Source: Comamonadaceae bacterium (GTDB lineage: Bacteria > Pseudomonadota > Gammaproteobacteria > Burkholderiales > Burkholderiaceae_C). Taken from it: a stretch of DNA of 32,072 nucleotides. Position numbers and translations under genes: made by a program. The notes beneath the pieces were generated by a model. It was not told where the DNA came from, did not search any database, and saw only the letters and a program-made list of their open reading frames with translations. The DNA lies in the NCBI GenBank assembly GCA_015999985.1, contig JAECRA010000053.1, positions 1-32,072 of the forward strand, given 5' to 3'. Below, piece by piece: positions 23,695-32,072 of the stretch (within the stretch, counting starts at the first letter, position 1; every line of letters begins with the position of its first letter).

Positions 23695-25716
23695 TCAGGC
23701 AGCGCCCTGCAGCACCAGGGTAAAGCAAGTGCCGCCGCCCGGCGCAGGCTCCACTCGGACGTCCCCCCCATGCAGGCGGGCCACACGACGTGCCACCCAC
23801 AATCCCAATCCGAAGCCACGAGCCTCATCTCCCCGTCCACCACGTTCGTAGCGATCGAATATCCGCTGGGCGAGTTCGGGCGGCATGCCCGGTCCTTCGT
23901 CGGTCACGGAGAACTCAAGCTGGCCTTGCGCGTTCTGCCTGGCGGCGACTTTGATTTCGCCGGCGTTCGCGTGCTTCACTGCGTTGTCCACCAGATTCGA
24001 CAGCGCCATATGAACCAGTGTGGGATCACAAGGCCACTCGGCTGGTGCGTTTTCTATCATCAACCGCAGATGGTGGCGGGTCGACCAGCGAACGAGTTGC
24101 GCCGCATCTTCGACCAGCGGCGGAATAGCCGCCTCACTGATTCGCAGACCGAAGCTTGGAGCGTCCAGCCTCTCGCTCACCAGACAGTTCTCCACTAAGG
24201 CTGTCAATCTGCGGCAGGCGCGGCGGATCTGGGTGGCGCGTCCCACCTGAGCCGGCAAATCGGGCGATGGAAACGTGGCTTGTTCGGTGGCTGCACTGTC
24301 TATGACAGTCAGAGGGGTACGGAACTCATGGTTCACCATATCGAAGAATTGGCGCTGTTCCAGTCTTGAGGCGCGTTCACTCTCCAATGCCGCCTGCAGT
24401 GCGTTCTGGGCGTGCAACAACTCACCAGTGCGATGTCGTACGCGCGCCTCCAGGGAAAGCTCGGACTGCTCCAATGATTTCACCAGATGGGCCTGGCGGA
24501 TGACTGAGGCCCGAAATCTCTGCACCAGGCGCAGACCCACCGCGACCGCGATCATGGTATTGAACAGCAGCACCATGAACTGCCAGTAGGCTCCTGTGAA
24601 GACGTTAGCTGGTAGCAATCCAACGATACTGGCGCTCACGTAGGCGCCTAGAACCGAGTAGATGGCATAAGGAGTCAACACCAGCAGGGACGCTATGGAG
24701 GGCCCGTCCCGTCGCATGTTCGACCAGCCTATCCATGTCGCCAGCACACAGACCAGCCATGGTATTGAGATGGAGACCGCAGCCAACGGCGTGAACCATG
24801 TGCTGCCGACGCTGGCCAGGCCCAGCATGAGGACTATGGTGAGGATATTCAGCACCTTATCCAGGCGACGCCAAGGGGTGTCACGCGTCAGCAGATGGCG
24901 GGCCAGCCACGTAAAAGAGGCCGGGAGCAGAAAGACCCCCATGCTGACCAGGGGGTCGGCCCATCTAGACCAGTCTTCAGGCAGCCAAAGTTGCGCGTAG
25001 CCTCGAACGTTGATGCCGTGAATGAACCCTATCGCCGCGAACAGTGCCATGGCGGTGATAACACGCATGCGCAAAGCCAAGGCGGCGCCTCCCAGCAGCA
25101 ACGCCAATAACAAACTGATGCCGAGAAAGGCGCCAGAGGCCCACTCTACGGCTGCCAGTTGGGCCATCAACTCCGAACTGCGCCACACCACGGCGTACAC
25201 GTGCGTGGCGCTGCTCGTCTGTACGCGCAGAAGAAGCGACTTACCCTCCTCAAGAGGAAACACCAGTTGGCGTATACGCACTCGCTCAGCCATGGACACG
25301 GCATCTCCGCTTTTGAGCTCGCGCCAACTGGTGCCGTCCTCACTGGGCTGAAAGAGCGACACGTTGTCCAGGTAGGTGGGAGTGACCATCAACCACGGGG
25401 GGTCTTGCGCACCGCCAGAAAGTTCGGGTACGCCCGCGCGCAACCAATAAGTGTCATCGTTGTAGCCTTTATTGAGTGGGCCATGCTGGACTTGGAAAGC
25501 GCTATCGGGCAATGCGGCAACTTCTGCCACAGATAGTCGCCCACCTGGGTCTTCCAGTACTCGCAAGGGAACTTCTATGCCCAGCCGTGCACCTGTGGAC
25601 TGAGGCCACAACTGCGACGGTCCGAACAGGCACAGCGCCACCAGGCCGAGCGAAACGACAACCCAACATAAAAACGCCCCGGTAGCGGCCGGGCCAAAAC
25701 TTTCGTATCGCTTCAT
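23695..25716 (-). CDS. 7TMR-DISM-type sensor histidine kinase
   Basis: This 673-residue inner-membrane kinase has an N-terminal membrane segment (about 11-31), a periplasmic DISMED2-like sensor (about 45-185, with NDDTYWLRAGVPELSG and YLDNVSLFQ), seven transmembrane helices (about 192-398), a coiled coil, and the kinase core. The phosphorylated His is H463 in FFDMVNHEFRTPL. The N box is LSNLVDNAVKHA (572-583), then DEGPGM (606-611), FDRYERG and GFGLGLW (634-640), so it looks fully active. Periplasmic DISMED2 domains are thought to bind carbohydrates. It is divergent from the OmpR-type regulator at 26204, its probable partner. The stop lies 24 bases from the repeat pair. Confidence 0.92.
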   Translation of the reverse strand: MKRYESFGPAATGAFLCWVVVSLGLVALCLFGPSQLWPQSTGARLGIEVPLRVLEDPGGRLSVAEVAALPDSAFQVQHGPLNKGYNDDTYWLRAGVPELSGGAQDPPWLMVTPTYLDNVSLFQPSEDGTSWRELKSGDAVSMAERVRIRQLVFPLEEGKSLLLRVQTSSATHVYAVVWRSSELMAQLAAVEWASGAFLGISLLLALLLGGAALALRMRVITAMALFAAIGFIHGINVRGYAQLWLPEDWSRWADPLVSMGVFLLPASFTWLARHLLTRDTPWRRLDKVLNILTIVLMLGLASVGSTWFTPLAAVSISIPWLVCVLATWIGWSNMRRDGPSIASLLVLTPYAIYSVLGAYVSASIVGLLPANVFTGAYWQFMVLLFNTMIAVAVGLRLVQRFRASVIRQAHLVKSLEQSELSLEARVRHRTGELLHAQNALQAALESERASRLEQRQFFDMVNHEFRTPLTVIDSAATEQATFPSPDLPAQVGRATQIRRACRRLTALVENCLVSERLDAPSFGLRISEAAIPPLVEDAAQLVRWSTRHHLRLMIENAPAEWPCDPTLVHMALSNLVDNAVKHANAGEIKVAARQNAQGQLEFSVTDEGPGMPPELAQRIFDRYERGGRGDEARGFGLGLWVARRVARLHGGDVRVEPAPGGGTCFTLVLQGAA

Positions 25717-26203
25717 GATCTGCTTCGAAAAGAGGAGGTGGATAGAAATCGTGGCTTCTCACGAGCCAGCACCTCTTAAGTTATTGGGACGTTTGGCCCT
25801 GCGCTTTGGTGAAGCGATCGGCTTCGCCAGCTTCACAGGTGGCAGTACGGAAGTCTTCAGGTTGCCACTGTAGAGCGTGTTGCAAAAAATAAAGGCGACC
25901 TGCCTTTTACACCGAACACGTCTGTGCCCGCGTAAGCACTCATTCGGTGCAAACATGTCATCGCATCGTGAGTGCTGGAATTGCCCAAGTTCGTTGCCAG
26001 ACTCAGGCTGATCTTCCAGGTGACAGAAGCGATTTTCAGCTGAATACAAAAACAATCAATAAAGAGTCTTGTCTACGGAAATTTTGAGTAAAAGGAATGA
26101 GAATATAAATAAGCGCCATACCAAGCGATGCCGTGAGTTGTTGTGAGTTCTTGAACATGGCTGGTGTTCCTTGGTTTCGTGACAATCGAAATCCAATTTC
26201 ATC
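25717..26203. promoter_or_regulatory. Divergent region between kinase and response regulator genes
   Basis: These 487 bases are longer than needed for two promoters. They hold the GTGAGTT direct repeat (26133-26149) and AT-rich DNA around 26040-26115 suited to a promoter. A plus-strand small frame (25751-25873, GTG start, 40 residues) is preceded by AGGAGGTG at 25733-25740 and ends in FTGGSTEVFRLPL; it may be a small gene or a remnant. The minus-strand frame 25759-26055 is unsupported. Confidence 0.4.
26133..26149. promoter_or_regulatory. GTGAGTT direct repeat, possible response-regulator site
   Basis: GTGAGTT occurs at 26133-26139 and 26143-26149, exactly one helical turn (10 bases) apart, 55-71 bases upstream of the regulator ATG. 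OmpR/PhoB-type regulators bind such tandem half-sites. The same GTGAGT pair with the same spacing recurs upstream of the surface protein gene. Confidence 0.5.
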
Positions 26204-26899
26204 ATGCAAATTTTCCCATCTCACCCCTCCGTCATTGCGGTCGTCGAAGACGACGAAGATATTCGCGCCAACGTTTGTGGCTTTCTCAATAAGAGTGGCC
26301 TGCGTGCCTGGGGCGCCGAATCCGCAGAGGATTTTTATGTCCGCCTCTTGAACGAAAGGGCTGATCTCATCATCGTCGACTTGGGTCTGCCTGGCGAAAG
26401 TGGCATGAGTCTGGTGAAGCGATTGACGCAGCAGGGGGTGGCGGTGATCGTCTTGACGGCTCGCGGAGAGTTGGAGAGCAGAATTGCCGGATTGAATGCA
26501 GGGGCGTTGCAATACTTCGTCAAACCTGCTGATCTTAATGAATTGGTCGCGGGCATTCGTTCACAGCTACGCCATTCCAGCAGCGGTGCATCCGCTCAAC
26601 CGGGACAAGCCGTTCCCTGGCGCCTGGATGGCGCCAAGGCCGTGTTGGTCGCGCCCAATCAGCAGTCTGTGTCGCTCACTACCCGTGAGTTTGATCTTGT
26701 GAGCTCTCTCATCGCTGCCCAGGGTGGTCTTGTGACCAAGCAGGCCTTGCTTCATGCCATGGGAACGGATGACATGGAAGACGGCTTCCACCGTATTGAG
26801 TCGCAGCTGACACGTTTGAGGCGCAAGACTCTTGATGCCACCGGACTCCCGCTGCCCGTCCGGGCGGTGTTTGGCAAGGGTTTGGTTTTTTTACCCTGA
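26204..26899 (+). CDS. OmpR/PhoB-family response regulator
   Basis: This 231-residue regulator has a receiver with E15-D16-D17, phosphorylation site D59 in IIVDLGLPGESG, T85 in VLTARGE and K107 in YFVKPAD. The C-terminal winged helix (about 140-230) has LTTREFDLVSSLIAAQGGLV, then a recognition-helix region HRIESQLTRLRRKT, and ends GKGLVFLP as usual in the family. It is divergent from the 7TM kinase and is its likely partner. The surface protein gene starts about 350 bases downstream on the same strand and shares the GTGAGT repeat, so it may be a target. The ribosome site before the ATG is weak. Confidence 0.92.
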   Translation: MQIFPSHPSVIAVVEDDEDIRANVCGFLNKSGLRAWGAESAEDFYVRLLNERADLIIVDLGLPGESGMSLVKRLTQQGVAVIVLTARGELESRIAGLNAGALQYFVKPADLNELVAGIRSQLRHSSSGASAQPGQAVPWRLDGAKAVLVAPNQQSVSLTTREFDLVSSLIAAQGGLVTKQALLHAMGTDDMEDGFHRIESQLTRLRRKTLDATGLPLPVRAVFGKGLVFLP

Positions 26900-27061
26900 A
26901 GGCACATCTTCAGTCAAGTTTTCGTAAACCGGGCTCCTGAACCAGACTAGCCCTGGTTGGGCCGTATAGAGCGCCATTAAAAACTTAACAGTTCATTACC
27001 GTGCGATGAACAATTGAAATCAATGACTTTTTTTGAAATATAACCTTAGTTCGCAAAGGGC

Positions 27062-27113
27062 TGAGTTTTCGTGATTTACCTCACAATTTGTGAGTGTTCG
27101 TGAGTAACTGAGT
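27062..27113. promoter_or_regulatory. Phased TGAGT half-sites, probable response-regulator boxes
   Basis: TGAGT or TGATT occurs at 27062, 27072, 27091, 27101 and 27109. The pair GTGAGT at 27090-27095 and 27100-27105 has the same 10-base period as the site upstream of the regulator gene. The second box lies where a -35 element would be for TATTAG at 27123-27128 (17-base spacing), the layout of PhoB-type activated promoters. Confidence 0.5.
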
Positions 27114-27122
27114 GTGGCACGG

Positions 27123-27128
27123 TATTAG
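27123..27128 (+). promoter_or_regulatory. Candidate -10 element, surface protein gene
   Basis: TATTAG is 17 bases downstream of the second GTGAGT box and about 120 bases upstream of the ATG. No consensus -35 is present, consistent with an activator-dependent promoter. Confidence 0.3.
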
Positions 27129-27247
27129 TGCACTCCATAGATTACCGGACACAGGCGCGCGCCATGCCGCCTCTTTTTTTTGTCAGGGGTCTGCTTGAGC
27201 CTGGGAGGGCTGCGGATTCTTGAAACATTCCCCCAAAAAAGGCATTC

Positions 27248-30200
27248 ATGCAATATCGATTGCTTACTACTCCATTGCTTGGCGCTCGGTCAGTTGGCAG
27301 CAACTTCAGCTCGCGCTCTTCGATCACACATTGGGTTCATGCAGGACTTCTGGTGGCGGCTCTTGCCGGAGCCTCGGGCGCGTCGGCCCAGAGCTTTCTT
27401 GCCAACAAGAAATTCAACGCGACCGAAGCGTTCTCCGGCAACACTGTGGGCCTCACTTTTGACTTTTTCAGCTCGCGTGCTGAAACGCTAAGCGCCGGTT
27501 TGCAGGATAGGTTGCCCAACACAACCCCTGCCGGCCAACTGTGGTTCTCAACAGCCGATACCGCCACTGTTAGCGGCGTTGTGGGCTGTACTTCGGGGAT
27601 CGTCACCTTCTCAGACTATCTGGACGCGCCGGCTAACACCAGGGCGCAGACCGTCACCATCACCGGTGCCACGGTTCCCTCGCAGCCAGCAGGCCTGCTC
27701 ACACCCAACTGTCAGGTCACCTTGCCTGTGCATGTTGGCAATGTTGGCGCCGACAGCAACATCACCAACAGCGTGGCGCAAGGCGTGGCCAGTGCGACCA
27801 ACGCGAACAGCGATGTTTTCCCTTCAGATGCCTTTTCAGCGTCTCTTCTTATCAGGGCGCCCGTCAACCCGCTGGTAACGAACAAGTCATTCACTCCTTC
27901 ATTGATCCCCTCAGGCGGCGCGTCCACGCTCCAGATCACGGTCAACAACAACACCAATCCGCCGGCAGTGGCCAACAACGTGGTCCTTACCGACAACCTG
28001 CCGAGCGGTGTGAGTGCGACCGGCATTCCTGCATTCGCGGGCTGTGGTGCGCCCACCAGCGCGACCACTTCCGGTGCCACCTCGGTCGTCATGACGGGCG
28101 CCACGATCGCGGCGGGGGCGACCTGCACCATCACGATCCCGGTCACCGCTATTGGCGCTGGCCCGTTGCTCAACACCATCCCTGTGGGAGGGGTGACGGC
28201 CACTGGCTATAGCAACGCCATCGCCGCCAACGGTACGCTGAATGTGCGCAACACCATCAAGATGACCAAGGTCATCCAAAGCCCAGCCAACAACAACCAG
28301 TGGCGTACAGACACTCTGCCCACCCCTGGCAACCTTTACGGCGCAGACGCCACCCTTACCCAGGGGGTGGCATCGGCCATGGTCAACCAGCCGGTACCTG
28401 TGCGGGTGTACTTCAGCAATCCGTCTGGCACAGCGCTTACTGGCGGGGCACTGACCGACGCACTTCCCAACGGCATCGTCGCGGTGGGCGGCCCAGTGGG
28501 TGGAACCTGCACGTGGTCGGGCACAGCGCCTACCATTCCCGCAGGCGCTACATCGGTCGCGTTTGGTGGCGCCAGCGCCTTCAGCGTTCCTGCCGCCAAC
28601 ATGGGCACGGGCGTGCTCGGTAGTTGCTACGTCGAGTTCTGGGTCAAGGCAACGGCCACATTCACGAACAACACGAACGCCCTCAGCACATCGAACATCA
28701 GCTTCACGGGCATCAATTCCAACAACATCGAAGCTTCGACCTCGGCGACCATGGACGCCACCGGTGCAGCCGGACCTGGCGGTGCAGGCGCCGTCACCGT
28801 GGAAAAGCGCTTCTACCAGGCCAACGGTACCAACCAGACTGGTACTGCGCCCATCCGAGTTGAAAAGGGCGAGCCATTCTGGATGCGTGTGGCGGTGCGC
28901 AATACGGTGTATGACTCCGCTTACACCAATGGCTCGGTTGTGGACACGCTTCCGGTGGGTTTGAAAGTAGCCACACCGCTGAATGTGCGTTTGCTGCAAA
29001 ACCCGCCCACGGGCAATCAGTCGTATCCGCAGGGTTGCGGAAACCAAGCGGCAGCCGCGCACCCGACAGATGGAGTCGTCACTGTGAACACAGTGGGCGG
29101 CCAGGATGTCATCACCTACAGCGGTTGGACTTTGCACAGCGGTGCAGGAGCCAATAACCAAACTGCCACGAACCAGGGCTGTTTCTACGCCATTCAATTG
29201 GTGAGCGACGCAACGCTGTCACCGTCCGGTGGGGATTACATCAACACCATCAGCGCCAATACGGTCACCGCCTCTGCGGGCGCTCAAACCGTGACCAACC
29301 CGGGCGGTGTTTCAGCGCGGGTGATCGTTCGATCCGAGCTGGATGCTTCCAAATCGTTCAATCCGACCACCATCGGCGCGGCGGGCGGGGCCAGAACTCG
29401 CCTGACCATCACGTTCAATAACAAGAACGCGGCGGTTCCCATCACCAATCTGGCAGTGACGGACAACCTCCCCAGCGATGCAAACTTTGGCACTTTGACG
29501 GTCGCCTCACCGCCTGCCCTGAACAACACTTGCGGTGGTACTGTCACGGCTGTGCCTGGTGCAAACTCAGTCTCGCTCGCCGGCGGTACGGTCGCTGTCA
29601 GTGGCTCCTGCTCGATCGAGGTGGACGTGCTACACAGTGGTGGAAACGGCAATCCGGGTTCGATCACCAACACGATCACGACCAACGGTGTCGCCAATGA
29701 CCAGAATCAAAGCAACAACGAAGCCATCACGGCAACTCTGACCAAAGGCAGTTTGGGCGTTGGCGTCAACAAGGTTTTCGCTGCAAGCCAAGCTCTGGGG
29801 GGCCGTGCCGTCAAGCTGACTTTGAATTTCAGTGCGACGACCGCCAGTACCGTCGCGCAGAACTTGATCACCCTGACGGACAACCTGCCCAGCGGCATGC
29901 AAGTGGCACCCAATGCCAATATCTCGACCACCTGCCTGAAGCAGAATGGCGATCCGGCCGATGTAGAGATTCCGCCTGCGCGCGACAGCTTCACCGTTTC
30001 GGGTTTCCGCTTCAGCGCCTACAGCAATGGTGCGGCGCCACACAATAGTTGCGCGCTGTCGCTCGATGTGATCTTGACCAGCACCGGCAACAAGACCAAC
30101 ACCATCCCAAGAGGCGCCATCGGCACCGATGTGGGATCCAGCAACGCGAGCCCGACCTCGGCGACCTTGTCTGCCTTGGCCAACACAGCGCTGCAAAAGC

Positions 30201-31831
30201 AGTTCAATCCCAAGCGGGTGGAAGTGGGTTCGCCCAGCTCCATGACGCTGACCATTGTCAACGTGAATACCGAGGCACGCACTGATTTTTCGCTGACTGA
30301 CACGCTTCCTTCCGGGATGGTCGTGGCGGCCGGCGCATCTTCTCAAACGTGCGGCAACGGCGTGCTCACCGCTGTGCAAGGCAGTGGTTCGGTCTCCATC
30401 ACAGGCGGAGATGTAGGGCCCAATGCAAGCTGTGTCATCACCGTGCCGGTCACAGTGACGGCGGCTGGTGCTTTTGTAAATGGCCCGGGGAACTTCAGCG
30501 GCACCAACTACATTGACCTGAGCCAGGCACGCGATGAACTCGAAGGCTATGCCAGCTCACTGCGCGGAACGGTGTTCGTAGATCCTGACCTGAACGGCGC
30601 CACCACCGGCTTTGTGCCGGCTGCTGACACCGGCTTGGGCGGCGTGGCCATAGATTTGCTGCGCAACGGCACCGTGGTCGCGTCCGCGGTCACTGCGCCC
30701 ACTGATCTGGCCGCTGGGGACACGTTCACCAATACAGTCAATGGAGCCACCGTCACCTGCACGGTGCCGGCAGGGGGCCTGGCAGCAGGCCAGTACCTGT
30801 TCTGCAACCTGCCTTCGGGCGAGGACTACAGCGTTCGCCAGACGCAGCCTGCCGGCTACACCTCTACAGGGAACAAGGCGGGAACTGCAGGCGGAACGCC
30901 TGAAGTGCTGGGAGGTACGACCGAGGTCATCGACGGCATCACGGTACGTCCAGAAGAAAACGAGTCCGGCTACGACTTCGGTGAGTATGAACACGAAATC
31001 ACCAATGTGTCGGGTCGTGTGTACATTGAGACCGGCGGCAATCAAACCGATGACGGCAACTCTGTCGATCCCGGCATGATCACCACGGTTGCAATCACCT
31101 GTACCGGGCCTGGAGATGTGCCCGGCTACACCAACAGCATGACGACTGGTGCTGACGGCGCCTATAGCTTCACGGGCATGCTGCCAGGCGCTGAGTGCAC
31201 CATTACGGAAACGCAGCCTGTGGACTACAGCAACGCGTACACACAAACCGGCATGACGGGCGAGCCAGGCGTTCTCGGACCCCTGAATGCTGGCGAATAC
31301 GGCCAGCAAGGCGATAGCGTGATCACCTCTCTCGTGGTGCCTGCTGCGGGCTCGCCTTTCAACAACTTCGCTGAGATCCGTCTCGCAGACATGAGCAGCA
31401 CGACGGTCTGCACGCCTCTGAACGGCCTTCCAGGCACCTTGGTGAGTTGCACGGTAACCTGTACGAACGCCGGTCCCAACAGCGCAGAAAATGCGTTCTG
31501 CTCCGTGCCTAACGCTCCTGTCCTGCCAGGCGCGCCGGTGCCTGTCTGCACCAATTCACCCCAAGCGCTGCTTGGCGCTGGTGAATCGCTCAGCTGCTCT
31601 CTCAGCTTCAGGTTGCCTAACGTGCCCGGCGAGATACCGGTTCGCGGGGGTACGGGGTCAGATAACGACACCAATGGCGGGAGCGTCTCCACCGACGGGA
31701 ACAACCCCTCCAGCGAAACTTTGACCACGCTGCTCATAGCACCTGTGCCGACTGTAGGAACGCTGGCTTTGGCGCTCATGGGCATGCTGCTGGCCGGCTT
31801 CGCCTATCGCCAACAGCGCCGCCGGGGTTGA
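27248..31831 (+). CDS. Giant DUF11/SdrD-like surface protein with IPTL-like sorting signal
   Basis: This 1527-residue exported protein has a long signal peptide (cleavage near ASA-QS, residue 47, with an extended N-region of about 30 residues). Six copies of a TDxLPxG motif lie near residues 247, 402, 565, 737, 876 and 1016, marking DUF11-like beta-sandwich repeats of 140-172 residues. Two SdrD B/Cna B-like domains follow: LRGTVFVDPDLNG (about 1103) to QTQPAGYTSTG, and VSGRVYIETGG (about 1252) to ETQPVDYSN. The end is VPTV (1500-1503), a hydrophobic helix and RQQRRRG, the tripartite plan of IPTL-CTERM/PEP-CTERM signals handled by exosortase-like enzymes. Adhesin or surface-layer role is inferred. 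A strong terminator follows. Confidence 0.88.
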   Translation: MQYRLLTTPLLGARSVGSNFSSRSSITHWVHAGLLVAALAGASGASAQSFLANKKFNATEAFSGNTVGLTFDFFSSRAETLSAGLQDRLPNTTPAGQLWFSTADTATVSGVVGCTSGIVTFSDYLDAPANTRAQTVTITGATVPSQPAGLLTPNCQVTLPVHVGNVGADSNITNSVAQGVASATNANSDVFPSDAFSASLLIRAPVNPLVTNKSFTPSLIPSGGASTLQITVNNNTNPPAVANNVVLTDNLPSGVSATGIPAFAGCGAPTSATTSGATSVVMTGATIAAGATCTITIPVTAIGAGPLLNTIPVGGVTATGYSNAIAANGTLNVRNTIKMTKVIQSPANNNQWRTDTLPTPGNLYGADATLTQGVASAMVNQPVPVRVYFSNPSGTALTGGALTDALPNGIVAVGGPVGGTCTWSGTAPTIPAGATSVAFGGASAFSVPAANMGTGVLGSCYVEFWVKATATFTNNTNALSTSNISFTGINSNNIEASTSATMDATGAAGPGGAGAVTVEKRFYQANGTNQTGTAPIRVEKGEPFWMRVAVRNTVYDSAYTNGSVVDTLPVGLKVATPLNVRLLQNPPTGNQSYPQGCGNQAAAAHPTDGVVTVNTVGGQDVITYSGWTLHSGAGANNQTATNQGCFYAIQLVSDATLSPSGGDYINTISANTVTASAGAQTVTNPGGVSARVIVRSELDASKSFNPTTIGAAGGARTRLTITFNNKNAAVPITNLAVTDNLPSDANFGTLTVASPPALNNTCGGTVTAVPGANSVSLAGGTVAVSGSCSIEVDVLHSGGNGNPGSITNTITTNGVANDQNQSNNEAITATLTKGSLGVGVNKVFAASQALGGRAVKLTLNFSATTASTVAQNLITLTDNLPSGMQVAPNANISTTCLKQNGDPADVEIPPARDSFTVSGFRFSAYSNGAAPHNSCALSLDVILTSTGNKTNTIPRGAIGTDVGSSNASPTSATLSALANTALQKQFNPKRVEVGSPSSMTLTIVNVNTEARTDFSLTDTLPSGMVVAAGASSQTCGNGVLTAVQGSGSVSITGGDVGPNASCVITVPVTVTAAGAFVNGPGNFSGTNYIDLSQARDELEGYASSLRGTVFVDPDLNGATTGFVPAADTGLGGVAIDLLRNGTVVASAVTAPTDLAAGDTFTNTVNGATVTCTVPAGGLAAGQYLFCNLPSGEDYSVRQTQPAGYTSTGNKAGTAGGTPEVLGGTTEVIDGITVRPEENESGYDFGEYEHEITNVSGRVYIETGGNQTDDGNSVDPGMITTVAITCTGPGDVPGYTNSMTTGADGAYSFTGMLPGAECTITETQPVDYSNAYTQTGMTGEPGVLGPLNAGEYGQQGDSVITSLVVPAAGSPFNNFAEIRLADMSSTTVCTPLNGLPGTLVSCTVTCTNAGPNSAENAFCSVPNAPVLPGAPVPVCTNSPQALLGAGESLSCSLSFRLPNVPGEIPVRGGTGSDNDTNGGSVSTDGNNPSSETLTTLLIAPVPTVGTLALALMGMLLAGFAYRQQRRRG

Positions 31832-31860
31832 TCTGAACGGTTGACCTTGCGCTGAAACGA

Positions 31861-31894
31861 AAGCCGCTCACTGTAAAAAGTGAGCGGCTTTTTT
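31861..31894 (+). terminator. Rho-independent terminator of the surface protein gene
   Basis: AAGCCGCTCACT (31861-31872) pairs perfectly over 12 bp with AGTGAGCGGCTT (31879-31890) around GTAAAA. The T-run 31889-31894 follows. It is 30 bases after the stop codon and is the clearest intrinsic terminator in the window. Confidence 0.92.
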
Positions 31895-32072
31895 ATTGCC
31901 GGGCCGCCCCAAAATAAAAGGCAGCCCCCTCGGGGGGGCAGCGGACCTCGCGAAGCGGGGAAGCGTGGGGGCCATTTTTTATTGCCGGGCCGTCCCAAAA
32001 TAAAAGGCAGCCCCCTCGGGGGGCAGCGGACCTCGCGAAGCGGGGAAGCGTGGGGGCCATTTTTTATTGCCG
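31895..32072. repeat. Tandem intergenic repeat array, cut by the window end
   Basis: A unit of about 85-86 bases starts ATTGCCGGGCCG at 31895 and 31981, and a third copy begins at 32066. Each holds AAAATAAAAGGCAGCCCCCT, then GGACCTCGCGAAGCGGGG and GCGTGGGGGCCAT. The central 42 bases match the 23548-23670 repeats in inverted orientation at 40 of 42 positions. The array probably continues beyond the window. Confidence 0.88.

Larger units (their letters stand above)
26900..27247. promoter_or_regulatory. Long upstream region of the surface protein gene
   Basis: This AT-rich stretch of about 350 bases contains no gene. It has a GTTCAT...ATGAAC inverted repeat (26991-27011), phased TGAGT half-sites (27062-27113), and the sequence GTGA-TTTACC-TCACA (27071-27085), which resembles a CRP-type palindrome. 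Together they suggest a heavily regulated promoter. Confidence 0.5.

Noticed and set aside
25759..26055. Minus-strand 98-codon frame in the kinase-regulator gap, possible transposase remnant
   Set aside because: No transposase motif or terminal inverted repeats are visible.

Overview
The window looks like chromosomal DNA from a Comamonadaceae-type betaproteobacterium (Acidovorax, Hydrogenophaga or a relative). The reasons are high GC, a Bug-family periplasmic receptor, a cbpM-cbpA pair, and tandem intergenic repeats with the core CCTCGCGAAGCGGGG. The genus is an inference from style, not from a marker gene. I saw no rRNA, tRNA, CRISPR array, transposase or phage gene.

Layout. (1) 1-395: no credible gene; repeat-like DNA ending in a perfect 10-bp-stem palindrome. 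(2) 396-12388: a catabolic block. It holds a crotonase-family protein, a translationally coupled operon of acyl-CoA synthetase, short PhaE/PhaR-like protein and class III-like PHA synthase, an alpha/beta hydrolase, a Bug/TTT receptor, a DUF1254/DUF1214 protein, an alkyl-sulfatase-like metallo-beta-lactamase protein and a Baeyer-Villiger-type flavin monooxygenase. Four of its promoters carry versions of one palindrome (about ACTTRCCGNNYGGYAGGT), which suggests one regulon under a regulator lying outside the window. (3) 12472-15247: leftward genes for CbpM, CbpA, an EamA exporter and a flavin reductase. (4) 15817-19816: bauR / bauA-bauC, beta-alanine to malonate semialdehyde to acetyl-CoA. (5) 19932-22487: an orphan FixJ-like response regulator, a small membrane protein whose start codon overlaps that of divergent mltA, and a lipoprotein resembling MliC lysozyme inhibitors. 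(6) 22545-31831: an ankyrin protein with 37-residue repeats, a 7TM histidine kinase, a divergent OmpR-type regulator, and a 1527-residue DUF11/SdrD-like surface protein with an IPTL-like C-terminal sorting signal. The same 10-bp-phased GTGAGT repeats lie upstream of the regulator and of the surface protein. Inverted copies of the intergenic repeat bracket the kinase-regulator-surface protein module.

The two most interesting proposals are the four-site catabolic regulon that includes a fingerprint-variant BVMO and a compact ligase/PHA synthase operon, and the two-component system that appears dedicated to a sorted giant surface protein. Both rest on patterns read by eye and need motif scans and comparative genomics.
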